From Halocynthiibacter styelae (GTDB taxonomy: Bacteria; Pseudomonadota; Alphaproteobacteria; Rhodobacterales; Rhodobacteraceae), in the NCBI RefSeq assembly GCF_016123485.1, contig NZ_JADCKQ010000014.1, positions 27,799 to 91,798 of the forward strand: a stretch of 64,000 nucleotides of DNA, written 5' to 3'. The notes below the pieces were generated by a model. That model made no database searches and was not told the origin of the DNA. It was given only the letters and a program-made list of their open reading frames with translations. Made by a program: the position numbers and the translations under genes. This document shows, piece after piece, positions 35,090 through 44,061 of this stretch. How positions within the stretch are numbered: position 1 is the stretch's first letter; every line of letters begins with the position of its first letter.

Positions 35090-36085
35090 TTAACCGTCAG
35101 CCCGTCGCATCACGCGGGTGACAACAAATGTTTTCAACCGCTGCAACCGCCGCCGGATCACACGCCCCATATCCAGAATCGGGTAGAAATAAATGTGGGA
35201 CAATCGGGCAGATTCCTTGTCTTTTCCCGTCAGGCCGAAGGTCAGGTCCTTATCCGTCTCAGACAAATGCAGAGATCCGAACATCCAGTCCCACACCGCC
35301 AGCGCGACACCGAAATTCTTATCGTGATGTTCACGGGCAATCGAATGATGCAGCTGATGTTGTGATGGCGAAATCAGGATATGTTCCAGCCAGGGCCAGT
35401 ATCGGATCGCGATATGCGAATGGCGCAGGTTTGACCCGGTGACATGAAAGAAAAACACCAGAACATTGACGCCAACAATCGTGTAAAGATCAACGCCGCT
35501 GCCGAAAGCAAAGACAAAGGCGGAAATCACCAGGCCCTGTGAAAAGGTCCCGCGCAGCCCGTACAGGACACCTTCCAGCGGGTGCACCCGGTACACCGTG
35601 ATCGGCGTCATGGTTTCGGCGGAATGGTGAACCTTATGAATGGCCCAGAACAGGGGCCAGCGGTGCATCCAGCGATGCACAAGATATTTCGTCAGATCCT
35701 CTACCAGAAACAGGGTGACGGAATACAGCGCCACAATCAGCGGTTTGCTAATGTCTGAGAACTGGCCGGAATGCACAAGCCCCTGACGATGCAACAGGTA
35801 ATAGATCGATGTGGCAATCGCCAGCTGCGTCAGCAATAGCGGCGAAATAAAGAAAGAAAACAGCCGGTTGATGATGAAGATCTTGTAATCGGCTTTGGCC
35901 GAGGGTGAGAAAAACACCTTACGGTCAAAGATCTTTGACAGGCTTTCCCGCAAGGGTGTGCGACGCAGGGCAATCATCCAGGCGAAAGCAATGAGCAGAG
36001 ACAACAAAAGATACCCGATGAAGACACGCTTCTTCGGGTCAATGAAATCTGCATAAAATGTGGTGATATAATCCGGCAGTTCCAT
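35090..36085 (-). CDS. Fatty-acid hydroxylase / sterol desaturase family membrane protein
   Basis: 331 residues from the ATG at 36085; the frame is open further upstream into the preceding gene, but that part is basic and non-membrane and is rejected. Several hydrophobic segments occur (about 20-40, 75-100, 125-145, 210-245). The eight-His-type di-iron motifs of the family are visible: His-Arg-Trp-Met-His near 148, His-Lys-Val-His-His near 161, and His-Gln-Leu-His-His near 255, plus a His near 240. Members use O2 at a di-iron centre to hydroxylate or desaturate lipids. The substrate here is unknown (membrane lipid, fatty acid, ornithine lipid or isoprenoid). It lies 40 bases downstream of the DUF4856 gene on the same strand. 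Confidence 0.82.
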   Translation of the reverse strand: MELPDYITTFYADFIDPKKRVFIGYLLLSLLIAFAWMIALRRTPLRESLSKIFDRKVFFSPSAKADYKIFIINRLFSFFISPLLLTQLAIATSIYYLLHRQGLVHSGQFSDISKPLIVALYSVTLFLVEDLTKYLVHRWMHRWPLFWAIHKVHHSAETMTPITVYRVHPLEGVLYGLRGTFSQGLVISAFVFAFGSGVDLYTIVGVNVLVFFFHVTGSNLRHSHIAIRYWPWLEHILISPSQHQLHHSIAREHHDKNFGVALAVWDWMFGSLHLSETDKDLTFGLTGKDKESARLSHIYFYPILDMGRVIRRRLQRLKTFVVTRVMRRADG

Positions 36086-36125
36086 CGGAAAGGTGGGGGC
36101 GCACCGAAGCGCACCCCCGGGAGTA

Positions 36126-37520
36126 TCAGTCAGTCTCAGCAGACGCAGCCGCGTCAAGTGCACCTGCCAGTGCTTCAAGTTCAGCCAGCTGATCTTTTGC
36201 ACGGGCTTCAACACCAAATGCGCTGACCATCAGTTCCTGAACTTTCAGCATGTTCAGCTGATAGTCAGACCAGGCCATGCGACGATCGCGGGTAAAGTTA
36301 CCATCCGCATCCAGGCCAGTGACATAGCTGTTGTCCAGCGTCACAGGACCAAAGCCCACAAGGGTGTTCATCTCAACCGCAGTTGCGCCCAGGTTGTTAC
36401 GACCGGATTGGATCGCCATGGTGAAACCCTTCAGCTCACCCCAGTGTTTGACATAATTGCGGTAGATTTCCGCATTGTCTTCGCCAGCTTCCTGCAGCGC
36501 GTTGATGTCATTGTAAACGGAACCCGCGTATTTGAAGATCGCTTCCGCAATCACGCGCTCCCAGTTTTCTTCAATGGTGGATGCATAGCCGCGCAACTCA
36601 TTGCGCTGTTCATCTGTCAGGGCCACGCCTTCGGCGGATGTGATCAGTTCACGGCCGTCGATAAACGCCTGGGTGATGGTCGGCAGGTAGTTTGTGTTGC
36701 CGGAACGGTCCGCGCCAGCCGCATAATAGGCCGGGCCAAATACCATTTCGGAACGCAGATCAACAACACCGTCGCCATTGGCGTCAGCCGCAGCCAGATC
36801 ACGGCCTTTTGCAATGCCATAAACCTGATCAGCAGTCAGACCGATTGTGTGGGCCGGGGTGCCGAAGTAGCCAAACGCTTCGTCCCAGACGTGTTCTTTA
36901 CCGGTGTAAGCCGCGCCATCGCTGTAAGGTCCGTCGTTCGGCTTGTTGTCCGCGTCAAGTTTTTCGTCAAGGTAGTTGTCAACAGCCTGGCTGTAAGGCA
37001 TCGCACCCAGGGTGAATTTGGAAATCAGCTGACCCCAATCAAACCCGTTTTCCGCATCAAAACCACCGTTAGCAGCCGCCGCGTTGCTGATCATATGTTC
37101 CATCACCTGAACGCCGGACATATTGCCAGGCCAGGCCGGCATTGCGCCGTTGTAAAATTTGCCGGACATATTCTTGCCGCCGGAAATTTCGCCAACCATG
37201 GATTGCATCACAGGGAATTCGTCACTGCCAGCAGGGGCGATGATTGGCAGATCTTCGTCGGAACCGTTGAAGTAAGACAACATCTGCGCTTCCAGTTCTG
37301 CCGCATTTGCACCACCGTCACCACGGCCCGCCAGCTTTTTCAGGCTGTCGTGCAGCACGTGGCGCGCGATCTGGCCGTTGTAAGACACGGAATTGGTACG
37401 GTCGCCTTCATAGCCCTGCAGGGTAATCGGGTAAGGGCCATAGGTGTTTGCGGTCGCCGCAGTGGCAACAAAAGCGGCAGCAACAATAACCGTCGTGCGC
37501 ATGAATTTAGATTTAAGCAT
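36126..37520 (-). CDS. Secreted DUF4856-domain protein
   Basis: 464 residues with GGAG 7 bases before the ATG. The N-terminus is a signal peptide (Lys and Arg, then Val/Ala-rich core, cleavage near Ala-Thr-Ala at about 22-25). The mature chain shows the DUF4856 pattern: Val-Ser-Tyr-Asn-Gly-Gln-Ile-Ala-Arg, His-Val-Trp-Asp-Glu-Ala-Phe-Gly-Tyr-Phe-Gly, and His-Trp-Gly-Glu-Leu-Lys-Gly-Phe. These resemble imelysin-type proteins, often linked to iron, but no biochemical role is established for DUF4856. Between them is Asp-Ala-Asn-Gly-Asp-Gly-Val-Val-Asp, an EF-hand-like calcium loop whose acidic position 12 is shifted by one. It is upstream of the hydroxylase-family gene; periplasmic or extracellular action is inferred. 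Confidence 0.75.
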   Translation of the reverse strand: MLKSKFMRTTVIVAAAFVATAATANTYGPYPITLQGYEGDRTNSVSYNGQIARHVLHDSLKKLAGRGDGGANAAELEAQMLSYFNGSDEDLPIIAPAGSDEFPVMQSMVGEISGGKNMSGKFYNGAMPAWPGNMSGVQVMEHMISNAAAANGGFDAENGFDWGQLISKFTLGAMPYSQAVDNYLDEKLDADNKPNDGPYSDGAAYTGKEHVWDEAFGYFGTPAHTIGLTADQVYGIAKGRDLAAADANGDGVVDLRSEMVFGPAYYAAGADRSGNTNYLPTITQAFIDGRELITSAEGVALTDEQRNELRGYASTIEENWERVIAEAIFKYAGSVYNDINALQEAGEDNAEIYRNYVKHWGELKGFTMAIQSGRNNLGATAVEMNTLVGFGPVTLDNSYVTGLDADGNFTRDRRMAWSDYQLNMLKVQELMVSAFGVEARAKDQLAELEALAGALDAAASAETD

Positions 37521-37824
37521 TTCGCGTCTCCTGAGTCCTGAGCAAAGCTCTGAATTATTCTGAGGTCTTTAATCAGGTATTCGAATGAAGTGTCAAGGTT
37601 CCCGACAGAAATAGTCAGAAACTTTAGTCCTATGCTCCGATTGCAGGAAAATTTGTATATCCGCACCACCACGACGCATAGATACAGGCCGGATCCGTCG
37701 CTTTGCTCTGTTACCGACACCTACTCATTGAAATTTCACAGGCATTGCCCTGTTTTTTTTTGCATGTCACTCTGGGCAAACCCGCTTAGTTTTAAGCGGT
37801 AACTGCGAAAGAACTGGTCCCCAG
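37521..37824. other. Divergent intergenic region, DUF4856 gene / aminotransferase gene
   Basis: 304 bases without a gene. It must hold the promoters of both divergent genes. I see no confident -35/-10 pair. On the plus strand a short ACAGG/CCTGT stem (37738-37753) followed by nine T looks like a weak terminator or attenuator about 60 bases before the aminotransferase start. Confidence 0.4.
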
Positions 37825-39075
37825 ATGAGTCAGATAAACGACACCCTCCTTGAAGAAATCCGCGCCCGCTTTGCCCAGATTGACAGCTGCCCCGTTCAGG
37901 GCGAGCGGATCTTTTTTGAAAACGCCGGTGGCGCGCTGACGTTGAAATCTGCGCTGGACAGTTCCGCGCATTATGCTGCGATCCCGGACAATCAGGGGCG
38001 GGATAACCCCGGCAGCCATGCGCTTGTGGCAACAATCACCAAAGCCAAGGCCGATATGGCCGAGTTTATGAACGCACCGGGTGGGCAGTTCTTTGCAGGC
38101 GAAAGCGGCACAGAACTGCTGTTTCGCCTGATCATGAACGCCTGCCTTGGCACCGGTGCGGGCAAGGTTCTGGGGTCCACCCTTGAACATCCTGCCACCC
38201 GTTCTGCTGCAGATCGCTGGTCCCGGATCGCAGGCCAGGAACATATCCTGATCACTCATGATGATGCGAGTGGCACAGTCACGGCTGATGCATACGCCGC
38301 CGCCGTCACCCCCGATACAAAAGTCGCAACCATCGTGCATACTTCGCCGGTCACTGGCATGGGTGTGGATGTGGCTGCGGTCAGCAAAGCCATCCGCGCG
38401 GTGGCGCCTGATTGCTACATCATCGTTGATGGCATCCAGCACGCCGCCCACGGGCGCATGGATCTGACGGAATATGACGTCGATGGCTATGTGATCTCAC
38501 CTTACAAGGTCTTTTCCCGCCATGGTTACGGCATCGCCTGGATTTCAGATCGCCTGACCACCCTGCCCCATAACGCCCTGATCGACGGGCCGGAAGACAA
38601 CTGGGAAATGGGCACACGCGACACGGGCGCTTATGCAACCATGTCAGATGTGGTGTCCTATTTTGAATGGCTTGGCGGTGAAGTATCCGACACGCAGGAT
38701 CGCCGGGGTAAATTCCTGGCTGCTGGCGAAGCCATCCACGCCCAGGAAAAAGCCCTGACAGATGCCATGATCCACGGCACTGGTAACCTCGCGGGTCTGG
38801 CTGAAATGGAAAAGGTCACTATCCTTGGCGGTGTCGACAACCCCGCGCGCGAAGGGCTGGTATCCCTGGCTGTCAAAGGCGTGCCATCTGTTGATGTTGT
38901 GAAAATGCTGAATGAACAGGGCATCCGCACCCATCTGCGCAAGGCCGATCATTATTCCGGCAACATCCTGAACCCACTGGAAATGGACAGCTGCGTACGC
39001 GTATCCATGTGCCATTATAACTCTGTCTCTGAAGTCGCAACTTTCCTTGCGGCCATGAAAACCATCGCCGCCTGA
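37825..39075 (+). CDS. Class-V aminotransferase / cysteine-desulfurase-like PLP enzyme
   Basis: 416 residues. The N-terminal Phe-Glu-Asn-Ala-Gly-Gly substrate loop, Glu-His-Pro-Ala-Thr-Arg, the PLP-ring Asp in Ile-Val-Asp-Gly-Ile-Gln-His-Ala-Ala-His-Gly, and the PLP lysine at residue 228 in Ser-Pro-Tyr-Lys-Val-Phe are all present. The C-terminal domain ends with Arg-Val-Ser-Met-Cys-His-Tyr-Asn. The mobile catalytic Cys loop of true cysteine desulfurases is not obvious, so an aminotransferase or lyase on a small amino substrate is more likely. The next gene is 26 bases downstream, so the PLP enzyme and the dimethylglycine-dehydrogenase-like flavoprotein form a unit. The substrate is unknown. 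Confidence 0.78.
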   Translation: MSQINDTLLEEIRARFAQIDSCPVQGERIFFENAGGALTLKSALDSSAHYAAIPDNQGRDNPGSHALVATITKAKADMAEFMNAPGGQFFAGESGTELLFRLIMNACLGTGAGKVLGSTLEHPATRSAADRWSRIAGQEHILITHDDASGTVTADAYAAAVTPDTKVATIVHTSPVTGMGVDVAAVSKAIRAVAPDCYIIVDGIQHAAHGRMDLTEYDVDGYVISPYKVFSRHGYGIAWISDRLTTLPHNALIDGPEDNWEMGTRDTGAYATMSDVVSYFEWLGGEVSDTQDRRGKFLAAGEAIHAQEKALTDAMIHGTGNLAGLAEMEKVTILGGVDNPAREGLVSLAVKGVPSVDVVKMLNEQGIRTHLRKADHYSGNILNPLEMDSCVRVSMCHYNSVSEVATFLAAMKTIAA

Positions 39076-39101
39076 GGCGTAAGAAACAAAGGATTTCACC
39101 C

Positions 39102-41519
39102 ATGAAAACCCACGCACAGGCCGTTGTGATCGGTGGCGGACTTGCCGGCACCTCGATCCTCTATCACCTCGCGAAACTCGGCTGGACCGACAGTGTTCTG
39201 CTGGAACGCGATGAATTGACATCCGGGTCCACCTGGCATGCCGCCGCCAATATTCACGGGCTGCATGACAACAACAACATCACCCGCATTCAGCATTATA
39301 CGATGAACCTGTATAAGGAACTGGAACAGGAAACCGGGCAAAGCTGCGGTGTGTTTCAGCCCGGTTCGCTTTATCTTGCGCAAACGGAAGAACGTGAACA
39401 CCAGCTGCGCCTGCAGGAAGCCAAGGCAAAATTCTATGGTCTGAACTTCCATGAGGTCAGCCGCGAAGAAGCGCAGAAGCTGCATCCCCTCGCGAATTTT
39501 GATGATGTGCGCTGCATCATGTTTGAATCCGATGGCGGCAATGTGGATCCGTCCGGCGTGCCCCATGCCTATGCAGCCGGTGCCCGTGCTATGGGCGCGA
39601 CGATTGAACGGTTCTGCCCGGTGATCGGCACAGAACAGCAACCCGATGGGTCCTGGATCGTGCGCACCACAAAAGGCGATATTCATACCCAATGGGTTGT
39701 AAACGCGTCCGGTCTCTGGGGGCGTGAAGTTGCGGCTCTGGCGGGTCTGACCCTGCCGCTGCAACCGACCGAACATCAGTATTTCGTCACAGAAAGCATT
39801 GATGAGGTCGAAAAACTCGGCCGCCGCCTGCCTTCCATCGCGGACCGGGACGGCGAATATTACTTCCGTCAGGAAGGCAATGGCCTGCTGATCGGCGCTT
39901 ATGAAAAAGACATGAAATTCTGGGCCGAAGAAGGCACGCCGCTTGATTTCGCCCATGAATTGTTCCCGGATGATCTGGACCGGATCATGGAAAACGTGAT
40001 CCGCGCCACCGAACGTGTGCCTGTGGCCGCAACCGCCGGTGTGAAACGTGTGATCAACGGCCCGATGATCTGGTCGCCGGATGCGAATATGCTTTGGGGT
40101 CCGGTGCCGGAGTTGAAAAACTACTTCCTCTGTGGCGGTCTGATCCCTGGATTCAGCCAGTCCGGTGGTCTGGGTCTGCTGGCCGCGCAATGGATGATCG
40201 AAGGTGAGCCGCAATACGATATGTTCGCCTGGGATCTGGCACGCTTTGGCGACTGGGCCGACAAGAAATTCACCAAAGCGCGGGTCGAAGACGCCTATAC
40301 CCACCGTTTCAAAATTCACTTCCCGAATGAAGAACGTTCCGCTGGTCGTCCGGCCCGTGTGCGCCCCGCCTATGAAGTGCAGAAAGCCATGGGTGGTGTC
40401 TTTGGTCTGAACTGTGGCTGGGAACATCCGCTGTGGTTTGCCGATGCCCCGGGTGCTGAGGAAACCAACGGGTTCACCCGCCAGAACTGGTGGGAACCTG
40501 TGGGACGTGAAGCAAAGATGCTGCGCGATTCCGTTGGTGTGATCGATATCTCAAACTTTGCGAATTACATCGTGAAAGGCCCCGGCGCATATGACTGGCT
40601 GGACAAGCTTGTCGCCAATAAAGTGCCAACCATCACAGGCCGGTCCTGCCTGACCCCGCTGATCTCTGTACGCGGTGGTGTGGCCGGTGATTTCACCATC
40701 ACCAAGCTGGATGACGATGAATATATGATGATCGGCTCCGGCCTTGGCGAACGCTATCATCAGCGGTTCTTCAACATGGTGGACCTGCCCGAAGGCACCA
40801 CGCTTGAAGTCGCCACAGACAGCATCGCTGGCTTCAACATCGCCGGGCCAAAATCCCGTGATGCACTTGCGCGCCTGACCAATGCAGATCTTTCGAATGA
40901 AAACTTCCGTTTCATGCGCTCACAGAAAATCCAGGTGGCGGGTGTGGACTGCGTTGCAATCCGCGTCAGCTTTACCGGTGATCTTGGCTGGGAACTGCAC
41001 TGCGCGGAAGGCGATCAGATCACCCTTTATGAGGCCCTGGTCGGTGCAGCCAAAGACTGCGGCGGTGGTCCGGTTGGCGGACGTGCCCTTGGGTCCCTGC
41101 GGATCGAAAAAGGCTATGGTTCCTGGAGCCGCGAGTATTCCCAGGAATACTGGCCGCAGGAAGTTGGCCTGGAAGGGTTGATCAAGCTGGACAAAGACTT
41201 TCTGCACAAAGACGCCTATCTGGCGGTCAAAGACAACGCCCCGCGCGAAGTCATGTGCTGCTTTGAAATGGAAGTCACCGACAATGCGGATGCAACCGGC
41301 GGCGAACCGGTGTTTGGCGAAGATGGCACATCCGTTGGCCGCGTGACATCCGGTGCCTATGGCTACACCGTGGATAAGTCGCTCGCGCTTGGGTTCCGCA
41401 ATCCTGAGGTTTCCAAACCAGGTGATACAGTTCTGATCCAGGTTCTGGGCAAACCACACCGTGCCAAAATTCTTGACGAAGCACCGTTTGACCCATCCGG
41501 CGCACGTCTGCGCGCATAA
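39102..41519 (+). CDS. Dimethylglycine/sarcosine dehydrogenase-like flavoprotein with GcvT domain
   Basis: 805 residues; AAAGGA precedes the ATG. Residues about 1-380 form a FAD oxidoreductase: Val-Ile-Gly-Gly-Gly-Leu-Ala-Gly at 9-16 and Gly-Ser-Thr-Trp-His-Ala-Ala near 42-48, the place where dimethylglycine dehydrogenases link FAD to His. Residues about 440-800 are aminomethyltransferase-like (GcvT plus GcvT C-terminal), with Gly-Asp-Leu-Gly-Trp-Glu-Leu-His and Gly-Ser-Leu-Arg-Ile-Glu-Lys-Gly-Tyr. Such enzymes demethylate N-methyl amines and capture the one-carbon unit on tetrahydrofolate in the C-terminal domain. The exact substrate (dimethylglycine, sarcosine or another N-methyl compound) is not fixed by sequence. 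A terminator hairpin follows at once. Confidence 0.85.
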   Translation: MKTHAQAVVIGGGLAGTSILYHLAKLGWTDSVLLERDELTSGSTWHAAANIHGLHDNNNITRIQHYTMNLYKELEQETGQSCGVFQPGSLYLAQTEEREHQLRLQEAKAKFYGLNFHEVSREEAQKLHPLANFDDVRCIMFESDGGNVDPSGVPHAYAAGARAMGATIERFCPVIGTEQQPDGSWIVRTTKGDIHTQWVVNASGLWGREVAALAGLTLPLQPTEHQYFVTESIDEVEKLGRRLPSIADRDGEYYFRQEGNGLLIGAYEKDMKFWAEEGTPLDFAHELFPDDLDRIMENVIRATERVPVAATAGVKRVINGPMIWSPDANMLWGPVPELKNYFLCGGLIPGFSQSGGLGLLAAQWMIEGEPQYDMFAWDLARFGDWADKKFTKARVEDAYTHRFKIHFPNEERSAGRPARVRPAYEVQKAMGGVFGLNCGWEHPLWFADAPGAEETNGFTRQNWWEPVGREAKMLRDSVGVIDISNFANYIVKGPGAYDWLDKLVANKVPTITGRSCLTPLISVRGGVAGDFTITKLDDDEYMMIGSGLGERYHQRFFNMVDLPEGTTLEVATDSIAGFNIAGPKSRDALARLTNADLSNENFRFMRSQKIQVAGVDCVAIRVSFTGDLGWELHCAEGDQITLYEALVGAAKDCGGGPVGGRALGSLRIEKGYGSWSREYSQEYWPQEVGLEGLIKLDKDFLHKDAYLAVKDNAPREVMCCFEMEVTDNADATGGEPVFGEDGTSVGRVTSGAYGYTVDKSLALGFRNPEVSKPGDTVLIQVLGKPHRAKILDEAPFDPSGARLRA

Positions 41520-41524
41520 AGAAA

Positions 41525-41569
41525 ATCGCCCGCCTTATCCCAAAGGCGGGCGATCTGTCCCAGGTTTTT
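41525..41569 (+). terminator. Strong hairpin after the dehydrogenase gene
   Basis: Perfect 12-bp stem ATCGCCCGCCTT (41525-41536) with AAGGCGGGCGAT (41543-41554), 6-base loop, then TTTTT at 41565-41569. It separates the plus-strand unit from the convergent LysR gene ending at 41582 and may act in both directions. Confidence 0.7.
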
Positions 41570-41581
41570 CTGTGAAAAATC

Positions 41582-42487
41582 TTAGCCTGTCTGCGATGTT
41601 CCGGCCTGGAAAACCTCTGCAGATTTCAGCATCCAGGTCATGAAAGCTTTCACCGACGGCGTTAAGGATTTATCCTTTGTCCGCAGGCAATAAACCCAGG
41701 GCGATCGCACATTCAGCGCCACAGGTTCCTGCAACAAACGCCGGTTTATATAGGTCAGCGCCAGGGATCGCGGAACAACCACACAGCCCAGACCCTCTGC
41801 TGCCATTTCCAGCGCCAGATTGGTCGCACTGGTGCGCAATCCGCCATGCTGGTTGAGATCACGCAGACCCAGGGATTTCGCCGCAAGCTTCCAGTATTCC
41901 AGCCGTCCCAGCACCTGGATCAGATCCGCATCATATAATTGTTCAGCCCGATCAAACGCTTCGCCATGCACCTGATAATCCGGCGCACACACCAGTGTCA
42001 GATCCTCTGACCACAGCTTTGTCATATCCGGCATGATTTCATCCATATGATTCACCGAAATCGAAATGTCTGAAACATTTTCCTCAACATCGGTCCAGAC
42101 GGTCCCATGCAAAGTCAGATCAATATCCGGGTGGGCCTCTGCAAATCCTTTGATCACACCAGGCAGCCAGCCAGCCCCCAGACTGACCGGAACGGAAATC
42201 ACAACCTCACGCTTGTGGTTCTGCATGATCAGCGATTGCGTCGCCACATCAATTTCCTGCAAAGCCCGGCGCAGGGCAGGCAGGTAAGCTTCACCCACTT
42301 CAGTCAGGGACAGCGACCGGGGGTGACGTACAAACAGCGGACGACCAATGAAATCTTCAAGGGATCGCACATGATTGCTGACAGCGGATTGCGTGCAGTT
42401 CAGCTCTTCCGCGGCGGCGGTAAAGCTCATGTGGCGGGCGGCGGCCTCGAAAGAGCGCAGGAATGTCAGATGGGGCAGATGCATCAT
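41582..42487 (-). CDS. LysR-family transcriptional regulator
   Basis: 301 residues from ATG 42487 (a second ATG follows directly at 42484). The frame is open up to 42574, but that extra part is a low-complexity Ser/Gly/Asp stretch encoded by a direct repeat and is not in the family. The winged helix is clear: Ser-Phe-Thr-Ala-Ala-Ala-Glu-Glu-Leu-Asn-Cys-Thr-Gln-Ser-Ala-Val-Ser-Asn-His, then Phe-Ile-Gly-Arg-Pro-Leu-Phe. The pattern resembles the GcvA subgroup, which fits the one-carbon/glycine theme of the neighbours. It is divergent from the MmgE/PrpD-soxBDAG operon, which it probably controls. The effector is unknown. Confidence 0.88.
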   Translation of the reverse strand: MMHLPHLTFLRSFEAAARHMSFTAAAEELNCTQSAVSNHVRSLEDFIGRPLFVRHPRSLSLTEVGEAYLPALRRALQEIDVATQSLIMQNHKREVVISVPVSLGAGWLPGVIKGFAEAHPDIDLTLHGTVWTDVEENVSDISISVNHMDEIMPDMTKLWSEDLTLVCAPDYQVHGEAFDRAEQLYDADLIQVLGRLEYWKLAAKSLGLRDLNQHGGLRTSATNLALEMAAEGLGCVVVPRSLALTYINRRLLQEPVALNVRSPWVYCLRTKDKSLTPSVKAFMTWMLKSAEVFQAGTSQTG

Positions 42488-42518
42488 AGGGCGATCATAA
42501 GGCCGGCCCGCGCAGGAA

Positions 42519-42549
42519 GATGACCCATCTGCGCCCGATGACCCATCTG
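42519..42549. repeat. 18-bp-period direct repeat in the lysR / sox operon control region
   Basis: GATGACCCATCTG occurs at 42519-42531 and again at 42537-42549, exactly 18 bp apart, 32-62 bases upstream of the LysR start and about 115-145 bases before the divergent operon start at 42664. Tandem copies on one side of the DNA suggest a binding site for the regulator or another protein. Confidence 0.4.
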
Positions 42550-42663
42550 AAATGACGCTTTTAACCTTTCGCACAAAAAATCCTGCACCTCAGACCTGCT
42601 TTTGTTTTCTCGCCCACACCCGCGCCTGCCCCTAATCTGATCGGTGAAATCATCCGATAACGC

Positions 42664-44040
42664 GTGGATACTCCTGTGGCTGAACCAACTCTCTCTCCTG
42701 ATACCTGGGCCAATGTCGCCCGTTTCACCCTGGACACGACCCCGGATGATTTCCCCGATGATGTGCTGGACGCCGCAGCCCTGATGACGCTGGATACCAT
42801 CGGCATCACCATTGGCGCAGGCCCGATGCAGGCCGGACAGATCGCCCGCGAAAGCACTGTCGCGCTTTATGGTGCCGGGCGGCAGGATCTCTCCGCACGG
42901 ATGATGTTTGATGGTCGCCGGGTCAGCCTGGCGGGGTCTGCTTTTGCCGCTGCGACGCAAACCGACAATCTGGATGGCCACGACGGCTATAACCCCACCA
43001 AAGGCCATATCGGCGTGGTGGTAGTGCCAACCCTTGCGGCATTATCCGAAACCACCCCTGATTTCACCGGGCGCGAGGCCCTGACCGCTGTGACCATCGG
43101 CTATGAGGTCGCCGGGCGCGCGGGCATCAGCCTGCACAATTCCGTCAGTGATTATCACACCTCTGGTGCCTGGAATGCCCTTGGCGTTGTCGCCATGGCC
43201 GCCCGTCTGCGCGGCATGTCTGAGATCCAGATGCGCGAAGCCATGGGCATCGCTGAATACCACGGGCCGCGCAGCCAGATGATGCGCGAAATTGCCAATC
43301 CAACCATGCTGCACGACGGATCTGGTCAGGGCGCGCTGGTCGGGCTGTCCGCTGCGATTATGGCCGAACTGGGCTTTACCGGCGCCCCTGCAATCACCAT
43401 TGAGGAAGATCAGGTCGCTCATCACTGGCAGGATCTGGGCAGCTTCTGGCAGATGCAGCATCAATATGTGAAACCCTACCCGATCTGTCGCTGGGCCCAT
43501 GCGTCCATTGATGCGACCCGCGCGATCCTGCTGGAACACGGTTTGACCCATGGCGATATCGCAAAGATCGAAGTCAACACATTCCACGAGGGCGCCTGCC
43601 TGTTCCAGGGCATGCCGGATGACACATCCAAAGCGCAATACTCCCTGCCCTTCGCGGTGGCCACCATGGTTGTGCACGGGCGCATTGGCGTTGAACATAT
43701 CACCGGGTCCGGCCTGTCTGATCCGCTGGTCGCACAAGTGCTGGACCGCATCATCGTGACAGAAACCGCAAAACACAGCGATCGTTTCCCGATGGGTCGC
43801 TTCGCTGACGTCACCATCACCACGACAGACGGACGCGTGCTGGAATCCGGCGACATCCACGCCCGCGGCGGCCCCGAAGCCCCGATGGAACGCGCGGAAG
43901 TTATCGCGAAGTTTATGGAGTTCGCCAGCCCGTCACTAGGTGACGCCCGTGCAAGCGCGATCCGCGATGCCGTGCTGGGACTGACCGATGAGAATTCCAA
44001 ATTCTCTGACCTCGCTGCGCTGATCTTTGACGCCCCCTGA
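42664..44040 (+). CDS. MmgE/PrpD-family protein
   Basis: 458 residues from a GTG at 42664 (a second GTG 12 bases on is also possible). The whole length fits the MmgE/PrpD fold: helical N-terminal domain with Asp-Thr-Ile-Gly-Ile-Thr-Ile-Gly, Asp-Asn-Leu-Asp-Gly-His-Asp-Gly, Lys-Gly-His-Ile-Gly, then Tyr-Val-Lys-Pro-Tyr-Pro-Ile-Cys-Arg-Trp-Ala-His. Known members are 2-methylcitrate dehydratase, aconitate decarboxylase and iminodisuccinate epimerase, so it probably dehydrates, decarboxylates or epimerises a di- or tricarboxylic acid. It heads the operon with sarcosine oxidase genes, 21 bases before soxB, an unusual partner for these. The true reaction cannot be read from the sequence. Confidence 0.8.
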   Translation: MDTPVAEPTLSPDTWANVARFTLDTTPDDFPDDVLDAAALMTLDTIGITIGAGPMQAGQIARESTVALYGAGRQDLSARMMFDGRRVSLAGSAFAAATQTDNLDGHDGYNPTKGHIGVVVVPTLAALSETTPDFTGREALTAVTIGYEVAGRAGISLHNSVSDYHTSGAWNALGVVAMAARLRGMSEIQMREAMGIAEYHGPRSQMMREIANPTMLHDGSGQGALVGLSAAIMAELGFTGAPAITIEEDQVAHHWQDLGSFWQMQHQYVKPYPICRWAHASIDATRAILLEHGLTHGDIAKIEVNTFHEGACLFQGMPDDTSKAQYSLPFAVATMVVHGRIGVEHITGSGLSDPLVAQVLDRIIVTETAKHSDRFPMGRFADVTITTTDGRVLESGDIHARGGPEAPMERAEVIAKFMEFASPSLGDARASAIRDAVLGLTDENSKFSDLAALIFDAP

Positions 44041-44061
44041 TCTTTCCCAAAGGCCCCCGAC

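Noticed and set aside
36093..37541. Long open frame (482 codons) opposite the DUF4856 gene
   Set aside because: The minus-strand gene has a signal peptide, ribosome site and family motifs; the opposite frame has none.
37738..37761. Stem with nine T before the aminotransferase gene as a terminator
   Set aside because: The stem is only 5 bp; kept only as a weak note in the intergenic entry.
39096..40427. Long open frame opposite the dimethylglycine-dehydrogenase-like gene
   Set aside because: Antisense shadow of a gene with full domain structure.
42488..42574. N-terminal extension of the LysR protein
   Set aside because: The extra 29 residues are Ser/Gly/Asp-rich and come from the direct repeat; the family starts at the ATG at 42487 or 42484.
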